From Clarkia xantiana subsp. parviflora (Eukaryota > Streptophyta > Magnoliopsida > Myrtales > Onagraceae), in the NCBI GenBank assembly GCA_036873135.1, contig JAPTYO010000010.1:19337772-19401771 (forward strand): a stretch of DNA of 64,000 nt. Reading direction: 5' to 3'. Below, in pieces: positions 33,891 through 46,289 of this stretch; the first letter of the stretch is position 1; each line of letters opens with the position of its first letter. The notes beneath the pieces were generated by a model. The model saw nothing but the letters and a program-made list of their open reading frames with translations, was not told where the DNA came from and made no database searches. The position numbers and the translations under genes are program-made.

Positions 33891-34039
33891 AAACTCGCCG
33901 GAGGTGCAGAATTGGGATCAGCTTCAGCTGCGAGGGTTTAAGAGAGAGAAGAAGAGCAGAGAAGTGAAGTGATGAAGGAGACGACAGTGGAGTGCCAGCT
34001 CGGGTACAGAGGGGATTACGATTAGAGCAACTTATCAAA

Positions 34040-35199
34040 TTATTGGTGGTGACTAGCGAAAGTGGCCCCTACGGTATATTGTATATGGTTCAAGTTCAAG
34101 GTTTTATTTTTTTATTTTTATATAAGGGTTATAAATAAATATTAAATAGCTAACTGATTTTATTTTTTTAAGTTCAATAAGCTAGTCGGACTTAGCAATC
34201 AGGTAATTTTATTAATTTTTTATTTAAAAATTAAATGAATTCCTCACTTCCTAAGCATGCGATCGAGTGAAATTAGTGACAACATACTTTTTCTATCGGA
34301 ATACAATTGTACATCTCATTTTTACTGAATACTCATTTTTCTACCGAAACATTTCAACCATATTTTATCTGTAACAATTTCCTCTGTCAGAGGCTTATTC
34401 AAAGTGCTCGAATAATTTGAAATGCTCAAATAAGTAGTTCTCTGCTGTCATCGGCAATAAGGGTGTACGGCGTGATAATTTTTTTTAGTTATGCGGTATC
34501 ACGTGTTTTTAACGTGAGGAATTCCGTTAGTTTTTACTATAAAAATTAATTGGGCTACATAATTAATACTTGCGGGAAAGTTCAGCTAGCTATTTGCTTA
34601 AAAAAAAATTAACTAGCTAATTGTACTTATAATAAAAACCCAACAGGTATTTGATATTTAACTCTATTTTCACTAATCCTATTTTTCCAATATAAATTCA
34701 CCGTCCAATTCTGAAAATTAAAAAAATAAAATAAAATTATATTTAGTGGTTTGCTATAGCATCGCTTTAGTCCATAATTAAAATTTTCAGATTTAAACAT
34801 GGATATAAATTAGGAAATAAAAAATATTTATATTCTAACATTTCATTACGTATAAGGTTTGCTGTATCATCTCTAACTAGAGTTTTTGAATTCAAATACC
34901 TACTCTATAAATAAAAGAAATATTGAACATTTTACTATTTTACATATCCATTCCATTCAATATAAATGGAGATTATTATTATAATTATATATTATAAATA
35001 TAGAAAAAAAAACATTACTTCATAAACAGAAAGTGCCTTACAGAAAGAGTATTTATTCCCAACGCATACGTGTTGCTTTGGGCCAGTAAGACGCCGCTAA
35101 TCAAAGAAAGCCACATCGAACATATGGAATCTCACGCGCTGCATTTGTGGTGGGCAAAGCATTCATGCAGATGCGGTGTGTCTGGAACAGGTAGGGTTG
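34040..35199. other. AT-rich intergenic stretch
   Basis: No gene or bounded element was found. The motif 'cagctagctatttgc' near 34585 belongs to a dispersed repeat also seen near 52790, 53345, 61205 and 61640. Confidence 0.4.
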
Positions 35200-35660
35200 T
35201 AATTTAATAGAGGTGAGAATTGAGTATGAGAAGCTCGATTCTATATATTTTACTAGAGTTTAAGTTCGAAATCGACAAAAGCTTGATTTTTTCAAGCTCG
35301 AGTTCTGATTGGTGTCATGCTCTACAACTTTGAGTTCGACTCGTTAAACTCAAATTGTTGAATTAACTCATAGATTGTGTATTTTAATTTAAACTCAACT
35401 CGTATAAGATTTTTGTGCAAGCTCAAATCCGATTTAAATATCTATATATATAATATTATGTTAAACATATAAAAGTTCGAACTCGATTTAAATAGGTCTT
35501 TGAAAAAAAACAAAAAAAAATCAAATCAAATGGACTTCGAGCCTCTCGAGTTAAAGATAAATAAACTCGTACGTGATTCGATAGCAGAAAAAATTCAACT
35601 CGAACACTAATTCGAAATTTTACCAAGTCAATCTCAGATACCTCGCAAATAGTTTGACTC
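35200..35660. repeat. Decayed hAT-like sequence rich in CTCGA
   Basis: It begins 'tagggttgtaatttaatag' and carries many AAGCTCGA/CTCGAG/CTCGAACT motifs like the family C hAT elements, but no duplication or right end is preserved. Confidence 0.35.
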
Positions 35661-36116
35661 ACTTAGAGCACTTTCAATGGTACTGTCTAATTCTTAATTC
35701 TTAGTTTCATGTTATAAATTTATCATTATAGAGATTTCATAATTTTTAGTGTCATTAACCGTGGGTTCCTACTTATAATGACTAAATAAAGAATTTGACT
35801 TTCTAATGGGAGTGCCTTGTAACAAAATGGAAATTTTGAAGTTCAATATTTTTCATTGGACTCCACTTGGCATGATTAGGATTTAGGATTACCAATATTA
35901 GTGTTTTGTCAATATTGAGTGGATAGAGAAATGACACAGTGCCTACTATTAGGAACTCCCACATTACTATTGTTCATGTCAGTTCCAAATTTTTAATATT
36001 TTTTATTCAATTATTTTGCTTATCTATTTGTTTGTATATATATTCTGTTATGCTAAGCCAGATAATGATATGAGTCGTAATTAGTCAATTATAATATTAA
36101 ACAGGTTAGATAATGG

Positions 36117-36816
36117 TAGGGCTGAGCATGAGACGGATGAGCGGGCTTTTTCTAAAAAATGGCCCAAGCCCTAAAACTAGGGCCACTTAATGGATGTCCC
36201 GAGCCCTATCCCGAGCCCTAGCTAGTAGGAAAAGGCCCGCCCGCCACGGGCCTACAGGGACTAGGGACAAATGGGACAAACCCAAATTCCCATCGAAGTT
36301 AAAAAAAAAAAAAAATCAAACTCAATTTACTTAAACCATAACTAAATACAGAATAACAACAAAGTTCAACACATACCACAAAGTTCACCATAAAACACCA
36401 AAATCACTCAAACATTTTGTCACTTGTAAGAACACCAAGTTCAAACATAACTTGGTTCTCCAAAATAGTTCACCAAAGACCTCAAAACTTTGTTTTACCA
36501 AGACTCTAACACAAAGTCACTAACAATTCTGACATAACAAGTTATAAATGCAAATCTCAGATCAAATGGAACTTCAACCTGAAACATCACTAAAGTTAAC
36601 TTAACTAACTATAGTTTATAGTTGATTAGTTAGCAAAAAGGGACGGGACAGATCTTTTGGGACTTTGTAAAAAAGCCCTAATCCTAGCTCTAGCCCTAGT
36701 TGAGAAGAAAAGTCCCGCCCATTAGGGCTTGGGCACATTTTTAGGACGGGCTTTTTGGGACGGGCTAGGGCGGGACGGGCGGAATTTTGAGCCTCTCGGG
36801 ATATTGCTCACCCCTA
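36117..36816. mobile_element. hAT MITE, family D, nested
   Basis: The ends are TAGGGCTGAGCATG and the inverted TGCTCACCCCTA, with an exact 8-bp duplication GATAATGG (36109-36116 and 36817-36824). The arms are rich in GGGCTAGGGC/GCCCTAGCCC. The interior (36300-36600) is AT-rich with no transposase. Confidence 0.9.
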
Positions 36817-37576
36817 GATAATGGTATAAACCAAACTACTACTTTTTAACTTCGAAATCAATTTTAAAATTTCCATATCTAATTTGATTATATTTTACAA
36901 TGTTGAATAACCGACAATTCTAAACTTTGAAATAGTATAAATTTCATATTAAATATTTTACTAAAAGTATTAATTTATTTTATGCATATATATTTTTACT
37001 AAAAGAAATGTTTTTTTTATGAGAAATTGTTATAAAATTACACTTTTAATATGATATTATTATATAATATATTTGTATTAAAACTTTTAAATTATTGCAG
37101 TCATTATTTAACAAAATTACGTGTTCATTTATATATTATATTCATAAATTTTATATATATTTTTTCAATGCCAAAAGAATCGTAACTTTTTAAACATTTA
37201 GTACGTAAATAATTGAACTATTACCCAAACGACGTCGAGTATCTAATTTCGGGATAGCAACACACGTCGATCAAAGTCTGAATCCAAATATTTAATTTAA
37301 AATTGACCAACTTTGATGAATTAGTAAAAAACGTAATGTTTCTTTAAAATATCAATTACGTTTGTATGATTTTATATTTTTTTTCTTCTGTTTTTTCAAT
37401 TTAGACGGTTTAACACTTGATCATACTAGTTTATTCATGTTTGTATTTATAAAAATATGAATATTTAATTTATATATAATGCTTAAAAAAACATAGTGTG
37501 ACTATGAAATTATGTGGTTCCAATATAGATGTGGAATTTGGTCTCCACTATTAAAGAGAGTTCCAATTTTTTATCG

Positions 37577-38494
37577 AGTTAAGAACACAATAGGGGTCTG
37601 AATGTTTGCCCATGTTGCCCGGAGAGGTCTGAATTGAAAAATGTTGTTACTAAGGGTCTGAATTATCATGTTTGTTGTTTTTCGGTTTTCCGTCCAATTT
37701 TTCTGTTAAATGTAACAGAACCACGTGAAATGACAGAATTACCCTTTTGCAATTATTCTACAATTTATCAGTTTAATTAATGAAATGTGAAATGTCTAAA
37801 ATACCCCTGCACACTAATTATGCCATTAAAGCCACCACGGCTCCGGCTCCGGCCACAGCCACCCGACGACCACCACCCCGACTCCGGCAACCGCCATTCG
37901 GCGACCACCACCCAGCTCCTGCGACCACCACCCAACTCCGGCGACCACCACCACGGCTCCGATTGGGTCCAAATCGGAGCTACCGGCTCCGATTGGCCCG
38001 AATCGGAGCCGGTAGCTCCGATTTGGACCCAATCGGAGCCGTGGTGGTGGTCGCCGGAGCTGGGTGGTGGTCGCCGGAGCTGGGTGGTGGTCGCCGGAGC
38101 TGGGGTGGTGGTCGTCGAAGAAGCTGGGGTGGTGGTCGCCGGAGTTGGGGTGGTGGTCGCCGGAGCTGGGGGTGGTGGTCGCCGAAGCCGGGTGGTGGTT
38201 GCCTGAGTCGTGGCGGTGGTCACCGGAGCCGTGGTGGCTTAAAGGGCATTTTTGTCTTTTTCGGTCAAGCGTGTGAGGGACACACTTTGGTCGGAGGGCA
38301 TTTTCGGGTTTTCAGTTTATTTTCGGTCACATGTCAAACATGTGACCACTTTCCGTCACTTTTAACAGAAAAAATAGACGGAGACCTCTCATATAAACAT
38401 AACTCAAAATTCAGGCCCTTAATAATATCATTTTAACATTCAGACCTCTCCGGGCAACATGGGCAAACATTCAGGCATTTTGTGTTCTTAACCC
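37577..38494. mobile_element. Mutator-like foldback, family M2, copy 1, nested
   Basis: AGTTAAGAACACAA at the left is mirrored by TTGTGTTCTTAACCCT at the right. Inside the ends, 'ctgaatgtttgcccatgttg' and CCCGGAGAGGTCTGAA are mirrored too. The arms contain GCTCCGGCGACCACCACC-type repeats and meet in a palindromic core (GGCTCCGATTGGGTCC...). A clear 9-bp duplication is not visible for this copy but is exact in copy 2 (62773-63570). Long proline/arginine-rich or Gly/Trp-rich ORFs on both strands (37777-38436) come from the repeat and are not genes. Confidence 0.7.
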
Positions 38495-38612
38495 TAATAG
38501 TTATTGTAATAATTAATGTAGCAATTTCACTTTAATGGGTAGGCAGTGACGTAACATCTGATATGGACTTGACATTGGAAGTGCTGTTACACCTTAAATA
38601 TAGAAAGACTAA

Positions 38613-39020
38613 GAGCACTTCCATTGGTGAGTTCCTAGTTCCTCCACCTAACCTGCCACGTCACTGCCAACTCATCAAAGTGGGAACTGCTACCGTAAAT
38701 ACTACAGTAAAATAGGAATTCTCTCTAGTGGTGGAGACCTAGTTCCACTTCCAAATTGGGACCCACATAATTCTATACTCACAATATACTTTTTGTACAA
38801 AAAAAAAATTATAGATAAATTAAATATTTATAAATACAAAATTATTTTAGTATTTAAATAATTATATAAAAAGTTACGAATATAATATATAAATAAGCAC
38901 TAATTTTGTTAAAAATGATTATCATAATTTAAAAAATTATATTACAGAAAAATACAAATAATATGTTAAATTTGTTAAGTAATATTATATATGTATATAT
39001 ATATATATATATGGCATAAT
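38613..39020. mobile_element. PIF/Harbinger-like MITE, 5'-end fragment
   Basis: GAGCACTTCCATTGGTGAG follows TAA, and the next 200 bp match the start of 13188-15022 (cacgtcactgccaactcatc, gggacccacataatt). No right terminus was found, and the copy fades into a TA-repeat near 39000. It starts only 26 bp after the end of the previous copy. Confidence 0.6.
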
Positions 39021-41168
39021 AAATGTGGCGGATGAGTGGATACAAAACATTAATTACCTTCTCTGCTGAAATCGCGCAGTCTTTGACTTATTAAATGTAA
39101 ATCCACGTGGAAAAAGTTCCTACGGGCTATTGTCACGGCGAAATGATAGGGTTATTATTTTTTCATCATAAATAAATGTATAATTTAATATATTCCTGCT
39201 TAGGAAGAACGTATAATAATAATTTCCTAAATATGTAGCATAATTTGATGAATTGTTAGCGTAATTGTAGTTGAAAATCATCAATAGGTTAATATATCCA
39301 TCATAGAGGACTGCCAAAGTTTAAGTGCCATCGGATATAATTAATCGTGGTTTTTGCACTATTTTTAAATATAATTAATCACACTACTATTATTGGAGTA
39401 GCTAGTGTGGCTAAGACTATAATTAATCACATATGCTTGAAATTTACTCATTCGATATTTTAATTTGTCTCGCTAAATTTTAAATTAAGTACAATTTTAT
39501 ATATACTCAACTCGGGAATTGGTGAATTAATATGAGTCTTTTTGTCAAAAACTTTTTAAGTCATAATTCACATTCAATATTTATATAATATTATATATAT
39601 TTAATTAGTATGAGCTTGTTAGATCCTAATTCTTTCGAAAATACTTACAAATTCGAGCTCGAATTAAAGTACAAAATTTATAATTTAACAAAACAATTTA
39701 AACTTATCGAACCGAGTCGAATAACGATACTAGCTCGAACAAACAATAAATATTCAAGATATTTTTTTTACTGTTTATGAAGAAAAAAAAATATCCGGAA
39801 CTACAAATTCCACGTAGGAAATTGGGTGAGACATGATAGGCTGAGAGGGGAGAGGACAGACAGAGAGGCCTTCACCAGACAAAGCATGTGAGTTGGTGGG
39901 GAGGAGAAGTGGCGTGACCATGATTATGATTTTGTCTTGACACAAATAATAATAAATCACAATAATTGATCTCCATTAATTAATGTAATTAATATATATT
40001 ATATTATATAGTACCTCTTTATTTAACTGTCGAAGTAACTTTGTCAAAAAAAAAAAAAAAAACTGTCGAAGTAAAGTAACTATTCATCAACTACTAAACG
40101 TGTGGTTAAAAATGTTTATTTTATATTGTTTGATTTTAAAGTAAGAAGTTCGAATAGATATCTTGATTAAAATCATCCATTAATTAGGATATGAATACTT
40201 AGACCCTAAAATGTCGGCTTATTAATTATGTTAGGTAGCTTGTGGTTTTACATTACGAGGCCAGAGCTTGAGCATTATGTTGGCAACTATTAGCTTATTT
40301 TTTTTTTTTCAGAAAAATAAATTATTTAAATATTTTCCTATGTTGAAATCCAGACCGGAGCTGCAGCCAGACCAAAACCTGGTTTGCTGAGTGAAAACTA
40401 AGTTGGATTGGATAAGATAAGATGGTGCTGGTTTTCCTGTTCAAATTATCCGGATTCAGCTAGATTTAAAAGTTTAAAAATAAAGATTGGATTCAACTAT
40501 TTTTTATGCTAAAACTGGTTGACCGGGCTGAACTGGCCACACCGTGAACTGACCATTTTGATTGTTCAAGATCCCGTCTTTTTCAATTGTTATTATTTTC
40601 TACTAAATGAATTGTTAGTGTCGTATCGGCAAAAAAATATATATATTTATTGTCGTGTATTAATTAATATAGGTGCAGTTTTCGGCAAACTAATTGAAAT
40701 AGACATGGTTAATTAAAGAGTGGTGCTAGAAACTGAGAAACTCACAGTGAAACATCCACCGAAAGTGAGTGTGGGCTCCACTAAAAAATTATTAGATTTT
40801 GTTATATATTTTCTATTTTTGTTATTACAATTCTACCCTTTTATATTCTTGTATTCTTTGCACAAAGATGACGTATAGAGTAACGACTAATAATTTTGTA
40901 GGCATTTTTTTTCCAAACTAAGTACGTACAAGTAACATCTTCTCCCATCATTAATTTTTTTTTAATAATCAATAGATAACTATACTGCCATATAAAATAT
41001 CAAATATAGAACCAAATAGTTACGAGTATATGTTACAAAAAAAAGTTATTAATATAAATTTGTTGATGGTAATGTACCAATTAGGCTTATTCTTATTTTT
41101 ATTATTAGTAATAAAAAAAACATGATATAATAATCACGTTTTTAAACAATTACATTTTGGAAATCCAA
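39021..41168. other. AT-rich intergenic stretch
   Basis: No gene. CTCGA/TCGAG-rich remnants of family C hAT-like sequence occur at about 39480-39740. Other sequence is AT-rich with poly-A runs. Confidence 0.4.
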
Positions 41169-41176
41169 CCTATAAC

Positions 41177-41744
41177 TAGGGGTGAAACCAGAATCCGGTT
41201 GGTCCGAAAAACCGGTGAAAACCGAATCGGTCCGGACCGAAAAATCCGAATCCGAAATATACAGTTTGGATTTTGGTCGGATTTTTTTTACTCTAGTTGG
41301 TTTTTCGGTTCGGTTCGGATTTTGAGCTTTGAGGACCGTGGGGACCGAACCGACCGTTATGCTAACTAAATATGTAAAATATATACTATATTAGTTGATA
41401 TTAATCAATATAATTAATTAATTAGGTTAACAAAAATTATAAAATAGTCACTTATGAAGATTATTTTTTCTAGTTTTGTTTTATAATTTATTTAATTATA
41501 TTAATTGATGCTATTTTTCATTTCGGTTTGATAAATTCCATGAAAATAATGAGAATTTTAAACGGTGATTGTTAATTTTGGATTTTCGGTTTAAACCGAA
41601 AAAACCGTACTACCAATAGACGGTTTATTTTTCCTCATACGGTTTTTTGGTCGGATTTTTTAAAGGAAAAAAACCGGACCGAAAATATGGGTAACCGACC
41701 TAACCAAGTAAAAATCCGGTCCGACCGGTCCGGTTTCACCCCTA
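41177..41744. mobile_element. hAT MITE, family A, copy 2
   Basis: TAGGGGTGAAACC ends and an exact 8-bp duplication CCTATAAC (41169-41176 and 41745-41752). It is 568 bp long and nearly the same throughout as 15106-15674. Confidence 0.9.
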
Positions 41745-41752
41745 CCTATAAC

Positions 41753-42764
41753 GATACTTTGAAAAACATTTTATTTTTGAATCACCGTTAATTATATAAC
41801 TAACTAGAAATTTGAATTAATTAAGGAACTGGTTAATTAAACAATTAAGTCTAAAATTGATTTACTATAAAAGATTAAAGTCAAAATCATGGTTAGATAA
41901 GATAAATTAAATTAAATAGACTTTATATACAAATGTTAACAAAAAAAGATTCAATGGTATTTATTTTAAAGTCGTAAATTTGTGTAGCATAAAAAAATCA
42001 GATATACACAATTTTAATGTAATATAAACATAGTAGTTTCACTTTCAACAAAAAAAAATATATATATATATATATAATTACTTATTTTTTATATTTGAAA
42101 AAATTGTAATAGGCTGAACAATTAATTATCTTATATCAGCAAAAAAAAATTATAATAAGTGATGGATGGATGGATGACGGTGTAAGTTGTAATAGAAAGA
42201 TAAATTTGGTATTGTTAACTAAGTATTGGAAAGCAAGGAGGAAAATAATAAAGGGTATACTTGGAATAAAAAAGAGTAGAATATATGTTTTCAACGGAGA
42301 TAAAGCTGGCACATTTATGAGTGGAGCCCACCTAACTTTCGTCAAATTTTTCACGGGAATTTTCTCAGTTTTTAGCATTATTCTTAATTAAATAGATTAG
42401 CTGGTCCAACAAACTCCCCACCCCAATACATATTGATTAGCATAGAAACAAAATCATTAATACAGGTAGCCTGAGGCCGGCGTCTCTCTGTCTTAATTAC
42501 TTATACTATAATATTGTCTTGTCAATATCTATCACTATTAATAGTCTCTATATTTTCATTTAACTGCATTATTTACTGTTAATTAATCTATTATAGTAGT
42601 TTAAGAATTGAAAATTACGGCTCATATGATATGACTACTCTGCTGGAAATAAAATAATAAAAATGGATAATCCGGCTTTAATTAAAGGAAAACTACTGCT
42701 CATTCAAATTTAGATATAATTTTAGGACGGATAATTCGGACTTGGGTCATGCCTTCACGTCTAC
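41753..42764. other. AT-rich intergenic stretch
   Basis: No gene. A (TA)n microsatellite lies at about 42059-42076. The overlapping ORFs at 42136-42391 on opposite strands show no domain. Confidence 0.4.
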
Positions 42765-42780
42765 ATATAATAAAATAGGT

Positions 42781-43016
42781 AACCATGTAACAATGGTGTG
42801 GTGGTTCAGCGCCTCATTCCTTAACCAGAAGTTAGGAGTTCAATCCATGGGAATGTAAAATTGTTCATGGCCAGCACTTTACCCCTTACGGACTGACCCG
42901 GTGCGAGTGGGGATTAGTCTAGGTGTGGAGCAAGCATGCTACGGGTGCTGCCCTCCTGATGAGGGCCCCCTAGGACCACCCGCGGAAAACCAAAAATAAA
43001 AAAAATATATATATAT
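42781..43016 (+). mobile_element. tRNA-derived SINE with intact target duplication
   Basis: The head has A-box-like GTGGTTCAGCGCC and B-box-like AGGAGTTCAATCC, followed by the body 'ttaccccttacggactgacc' to 'ggaccacccgcgg' and an A/T-rich tail. A perfect 16-bp direct repeat ATATAATAAAATAGGT (42765-42780 and 43017-43032) marks retroposition. It resembles the plant Au-type SINEs. Fragments of the same body are at 15860-16060 and 31915-32030. Confidence 0.8.
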
Positions 43017-43032
43017 ATATAATAAAATAGGT

Positions 43033-43537
43033 GAGGTGGTACAAGTTGGAATTTTCTTTTTGCTATTCAGCTTTTATGTCTTTCCTAACCTTTGATGTGT
43101 TGCCAAAAAGAAAAAAAAAAAAAATCATTAGATAGGCCCAATCTAATTCTGAAATGGGCCCATTTTATCATAATATCGAGTCAAGAAAACAAGCATACCT
43201 TTTTTCTTTTTTGGAAACCAGCCTACTGGTGATGGAGGAACTATATGTTGGGTTTTAGTTTTAAACATAGAAACGGGTTTATACCTAGATGAGCCCAACC
43301 CATTAAAATGAAATATTAATTAAGTTTAAGATGAATTTGGTGTTTGTATTTGCAGTTTGAATTTTTATTTAAATTTGGAGGTTAATTTGATATAGGCTTG
43401 AGAAGTGATGAATATGATGATAGGTTTGGGATTCACGGGGCGGGTCGCCCTGCTGGATTTATATACTCAAAATACCCACATGTGAGATGTATGTGACAAT
43501 TATGAGTCTAACAAGTCGACCCGCTAGGTGAATCCAA
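43033..43537. other. Intergenic, no gene seen
   Basis: AT-rich sequence without a recognised boundary or ORF of interest. Confidence 0.4.
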
Positions 43538-43964
43538 TCGTGTAAACGAGTCAATCTACTCGTGAGCTATTAGGGATTGAGTCGATAAAAACTTGAATTC
43601 GACTAGAAAAATTCCGAGTCGAGCTTTTTAGTATGTAGAGCTCGAACTTTAATACTCGGCTAGAGTTACTCATGAGCCTAAACGAGTTTCGAGTTTATTA
43701 GTTGATTCGAGTTGAACTTGATTCTTATTAGTATTCTTATTTAATACTAATTAATTATTATATGAATCAACCGAGTTCGAGTTAGGTCGAGCTCGATTTT
43801 TTAGTCATGAGAAAATTTAATTTATTGTGATATATAATTGACTAACGAGTCGAGCCGAGCTCGACTATGTCGAGCTTGGATTCGAGTCGAGATCGATCTT
43901 GGCAAATATTAATCGAGACGAATCGAGCTTGACAAATACTTGGCTAAACTCGTTTACATCCCTA
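43538..43964. mobile_element. Diverged hAT MITE, family C
   Basis: 'tgtaaacgagtcaatctactcg' at the left is mirrored by 'ctcgtttacatccctag' at the right, with CTCGA/TCGAG motifs throughout. The flanking octamers (GAATCCAA and GATCCAGA) no longer match exactly, as expected of an old insertion. Confidence 0.55.
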
Positions 43965-44550
43965 GATCCAGACTGATAAAACCCGCCCGTACCCATTGAC
44001 ACACCTAATTAAATTTGACCTATTTTACTGATATCAGTCAAATCAGATTGAACCGAATCATACCGATTGACTCGGAAACTGATCCCGGACTGGTTTTGAA
44101 AACATTGCTCAATATATATAATAACGACTGGCCAAATATATATATATATATATATAATAACGTAAATAAAATGGATTTTTTTGGCCGATAATAAAATAGA
44201 ATTGAGAAAAACATAAATTCTGCAAACATTTCACATTTATTTATATATAATAAAAATGTAAATGATGGTGAAATTTGCAACATACAGTCTCTTCTAACCA
44301 GAGTAAAGGTGTAAACATTGGGGGTACAATTTCAAGTTTCAACATCCGAACCTCCACAGCAGTCCAGTCAGCGCACAAAGAGGTGAGGTCACGCATGTCA
44401 TCATTTCTACTGGGTCCCACTTTCACACGTAAGCAATTATCATCGTCTTTCTCTTCAGCTCCTTCTCAGAAGACAGAAAACACCGTTTGCTCGGATCCTC
44501 CATCTCCACCTTCATTTTGCTTCTGGATCCTTCCACCACCATCCGTAATC

Positions 44551-44559
44551 TATAAATAG
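44551..44559 (+). promoter_or_regulatory. TATA box of the ERF gene
   Basis: TATAAATAG, 72 bp upstream of the ERF start codon, predicts a transcription start near 44580 and a leader of about 40 nt. Confidence 0.65.
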
Positions 44560-44622
44560 TAAATACAGCTATGGAGATCCCTCTGGTATCTCAATCCATT
44601 ACATTTATTTCGCCGGCGTAAA

Positions 44623-45138
44623 ATGAAAACATCTCCTTCTTCAGAAAACTCTACGACCAAACCGACACTGACCTCGTCACCGGCGCAGCACTTATCCGGC
44701 CCTCGGTATCGCGGCGTACGGCGGAGGCCGTGGGGTAAGTTCGCGGCGGAGGCACCCGATCCGTCCAAGAACGGCGCCCGACGATGGCTCGGCACTTTCG
44801 CCACCGCCGAGGAAGCCGCCCGCGCGTATGACCGCGCCGCCTTCATGTTCCGCGGCCGCCACGCGATTCTCAACTTCCCGAATGAGTTTCATCACCGGAA
44901 CGACGACCATTCGTCGACTTCAGTGTCGTCGCCGCCAATGTTGGCCTCCTGCGAGTACGAGAGGTGTGATCTGAATCAGACGACGAGTTCTCCGGCCGCC
45001 CATGGCCGTGAGGGTGATGTGGCGGTGGGAAGGCGATGTGAAGTGATTGAGTTGGAGTGTCTTGACGACAGTTTGCTGGAGGATCTACTTGGGGTTGAAG
45101 AAAATAGTGAGCTGCCGATATCGTGTAGAAGGCCATGA
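44623..45138 (+). CDS. AP2/ERF transcription factor, ERF group IX
   Basis: A 171-residue intronless protein with a single AP2/ERF domain at residues 28-86 ([20 protein letters not shown] ... [19 protein letters not shown]). The ERF-type Ala14 and Asp19 positions are kept, which favours GCC-box binding over DRE binding. The C-terminal acidic motif [16 protein letters not shown] (141-156) matches the CMIX-1 activation motif of group IX, the small ERF95-98/ESE-type activators of ethylene, jasmonate and defence genes. Two domain changes are notable: AEAPDP where most members have AEIRDP, and GARRWLGTF where V or a related residue is usual before WLGTF. Nuclear activator function is inferred from the family. 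The upstream TATA box at 44551 supports this start. Confidence 0.92.
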   Translation: MKTSPSSENSTTKPTLTSSPAQHLSGPRYRGVRRRPWGKFAAEAPDPSKNGARRWLGTFATAEEAARAYDRAAFMFRGRHAILNFPNEFHHRNDDHSSTSVSSPPMLASCEYERCDLNQTTSSPAAHGREGDVAVGRRCEVIELECLDDSLLEDLLGVEENSELPISCRRP

Positions 45139-46289
45139 AAATTGGCGCGCAAAACTTATTTTCCTTATATATTATTTTACTGTAAATTAAATTTTTTTAA
45201 ATGTGTTTCATAATCATTGAATTTATTATTATTACAAGTGTTCGTTTTTGAGTTTTCTCATTCATATAGGCGTCAAGTATGGATGAAAAATGGACATGTA
45301 CAAGTTAATATTTATTTAGGATATATCCAAAATTGTAGTTCACAACGTTCATTTTTTTTTTAAAGAAACATGGTTGGAGACTTGTGCCCGAGCTAGACCA
45401 TGCCATCTTTGTCTGATGTGGGTGGAGCTCAGATCAAAGTGACTTAAGTGTATCAATGGAGTTATGGTCAATCTATGAAACATTCCATGGCTTAGTTGAC
45501 TTAGTTAAGGAGCTTTTTTTCATTGAGTCAGACCAAGTCATCAAAACCAATAACGCAACTTAGTATATGGCTCGAATCTAGGCTAGGAGAGAGTAATTCA
45601 GATTGGTCATGTACGTACCTACCTAGTATAATTGGGTTAGTGCAAAATACTTAATTATATAGTCAAAGTTGTATCAAATAATCAATGTGAATTGAAGAAG
45701 GAAGATAAATATTTAAATAATTTGGTTTAAGGTTTCCCTACAAGGCTAGCCCCCATGTCAGCAATGACACATGGTTAAATCAGCAATGACAAGCCCCCAT
45801 GTCAGCAATCAACTCCAAATTGCCTTCAGTTCATACCAAAACATTATCGTACATGGATGGCATGGGGGAAGGGAAGGGAAGGGAGATGATATTGAGACGA
45901 CATGAAAATGTTAATAATAATAATCAAGATGTAGATAAGCTAATAAACATGGAGTTTTTGTTGGGTTTTCTAATCGTCTGTAATTCTTAACTTCCTACCA
46001 CCTAAATCACCTGATTCAGGAATCGTGTCCGTCTAACTCTACTCTCTCTCTCAACTTTCCACGGAAATCTCACTCCCCCCACCGAACTTAATTGTTTTAT
46101 TAAAAAGCAATAACGAAAATCCATCTCATCACAATTACATTATAAAAAACCGGTTTGCTTTTTATAATTAACCCAATTAGTATTATTTTGCAGCTTAATT
46201 ATTAAACATGAAATCTGTCTTTATAGTCTCCTTTCTCCAACAGACAGAGACATCTCTATCTATCACAAATTGAGGAGAGACAGACAGAG
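45139..46289. other. Intergenic between ERF and FatA
   Basis: No gene. The part nearest 46290 is the FatA promoter, with a TATAAAAAA at 46141 about 150 bp upstream of the ATG and a CT-rich tract at 46030-46060. Confidence 0.45.

Larger units (their letters stand above)
35666..38586. mobile_element. PIF/Harbinger-like MITE (inverted copy) hosting two other elements
   Basis: The ends are GAGCACTTTCAATGG and the inverted CATTGGAAGTGCTG, with TTA on both sides (35663-35665 and 38587-38589). Internal blocks match the reverse complement of 13188-15022. It is enlarged by a hAT element (36117-36816) and a Mutator-type foldback (37577-38494) inserted into it. Confidence 0.75.

Noticed and set aside
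37777..38436. Long overlapping ORFs on both strands, proline/arginine-rich or glycine/tryptophan-rich
   Set aside because: They lie wholly inside a foldback element, translate a simple repeat in several frames and recur at 62813-63425 in the second copy.
42800..42860. tRNA gene
   Set aside because: The A- and B-box-like sequences belong to the SINE at 42781-43016, and no cloverleaf can be drawn with proper stems.
44550..45136. Minus-strand ORFs opposite the ERF gene
   Set aside because: Shadows of the GC-rich ERF coding sequence. The plus strand has a complete AP2 domain, activation motif and TATA box.
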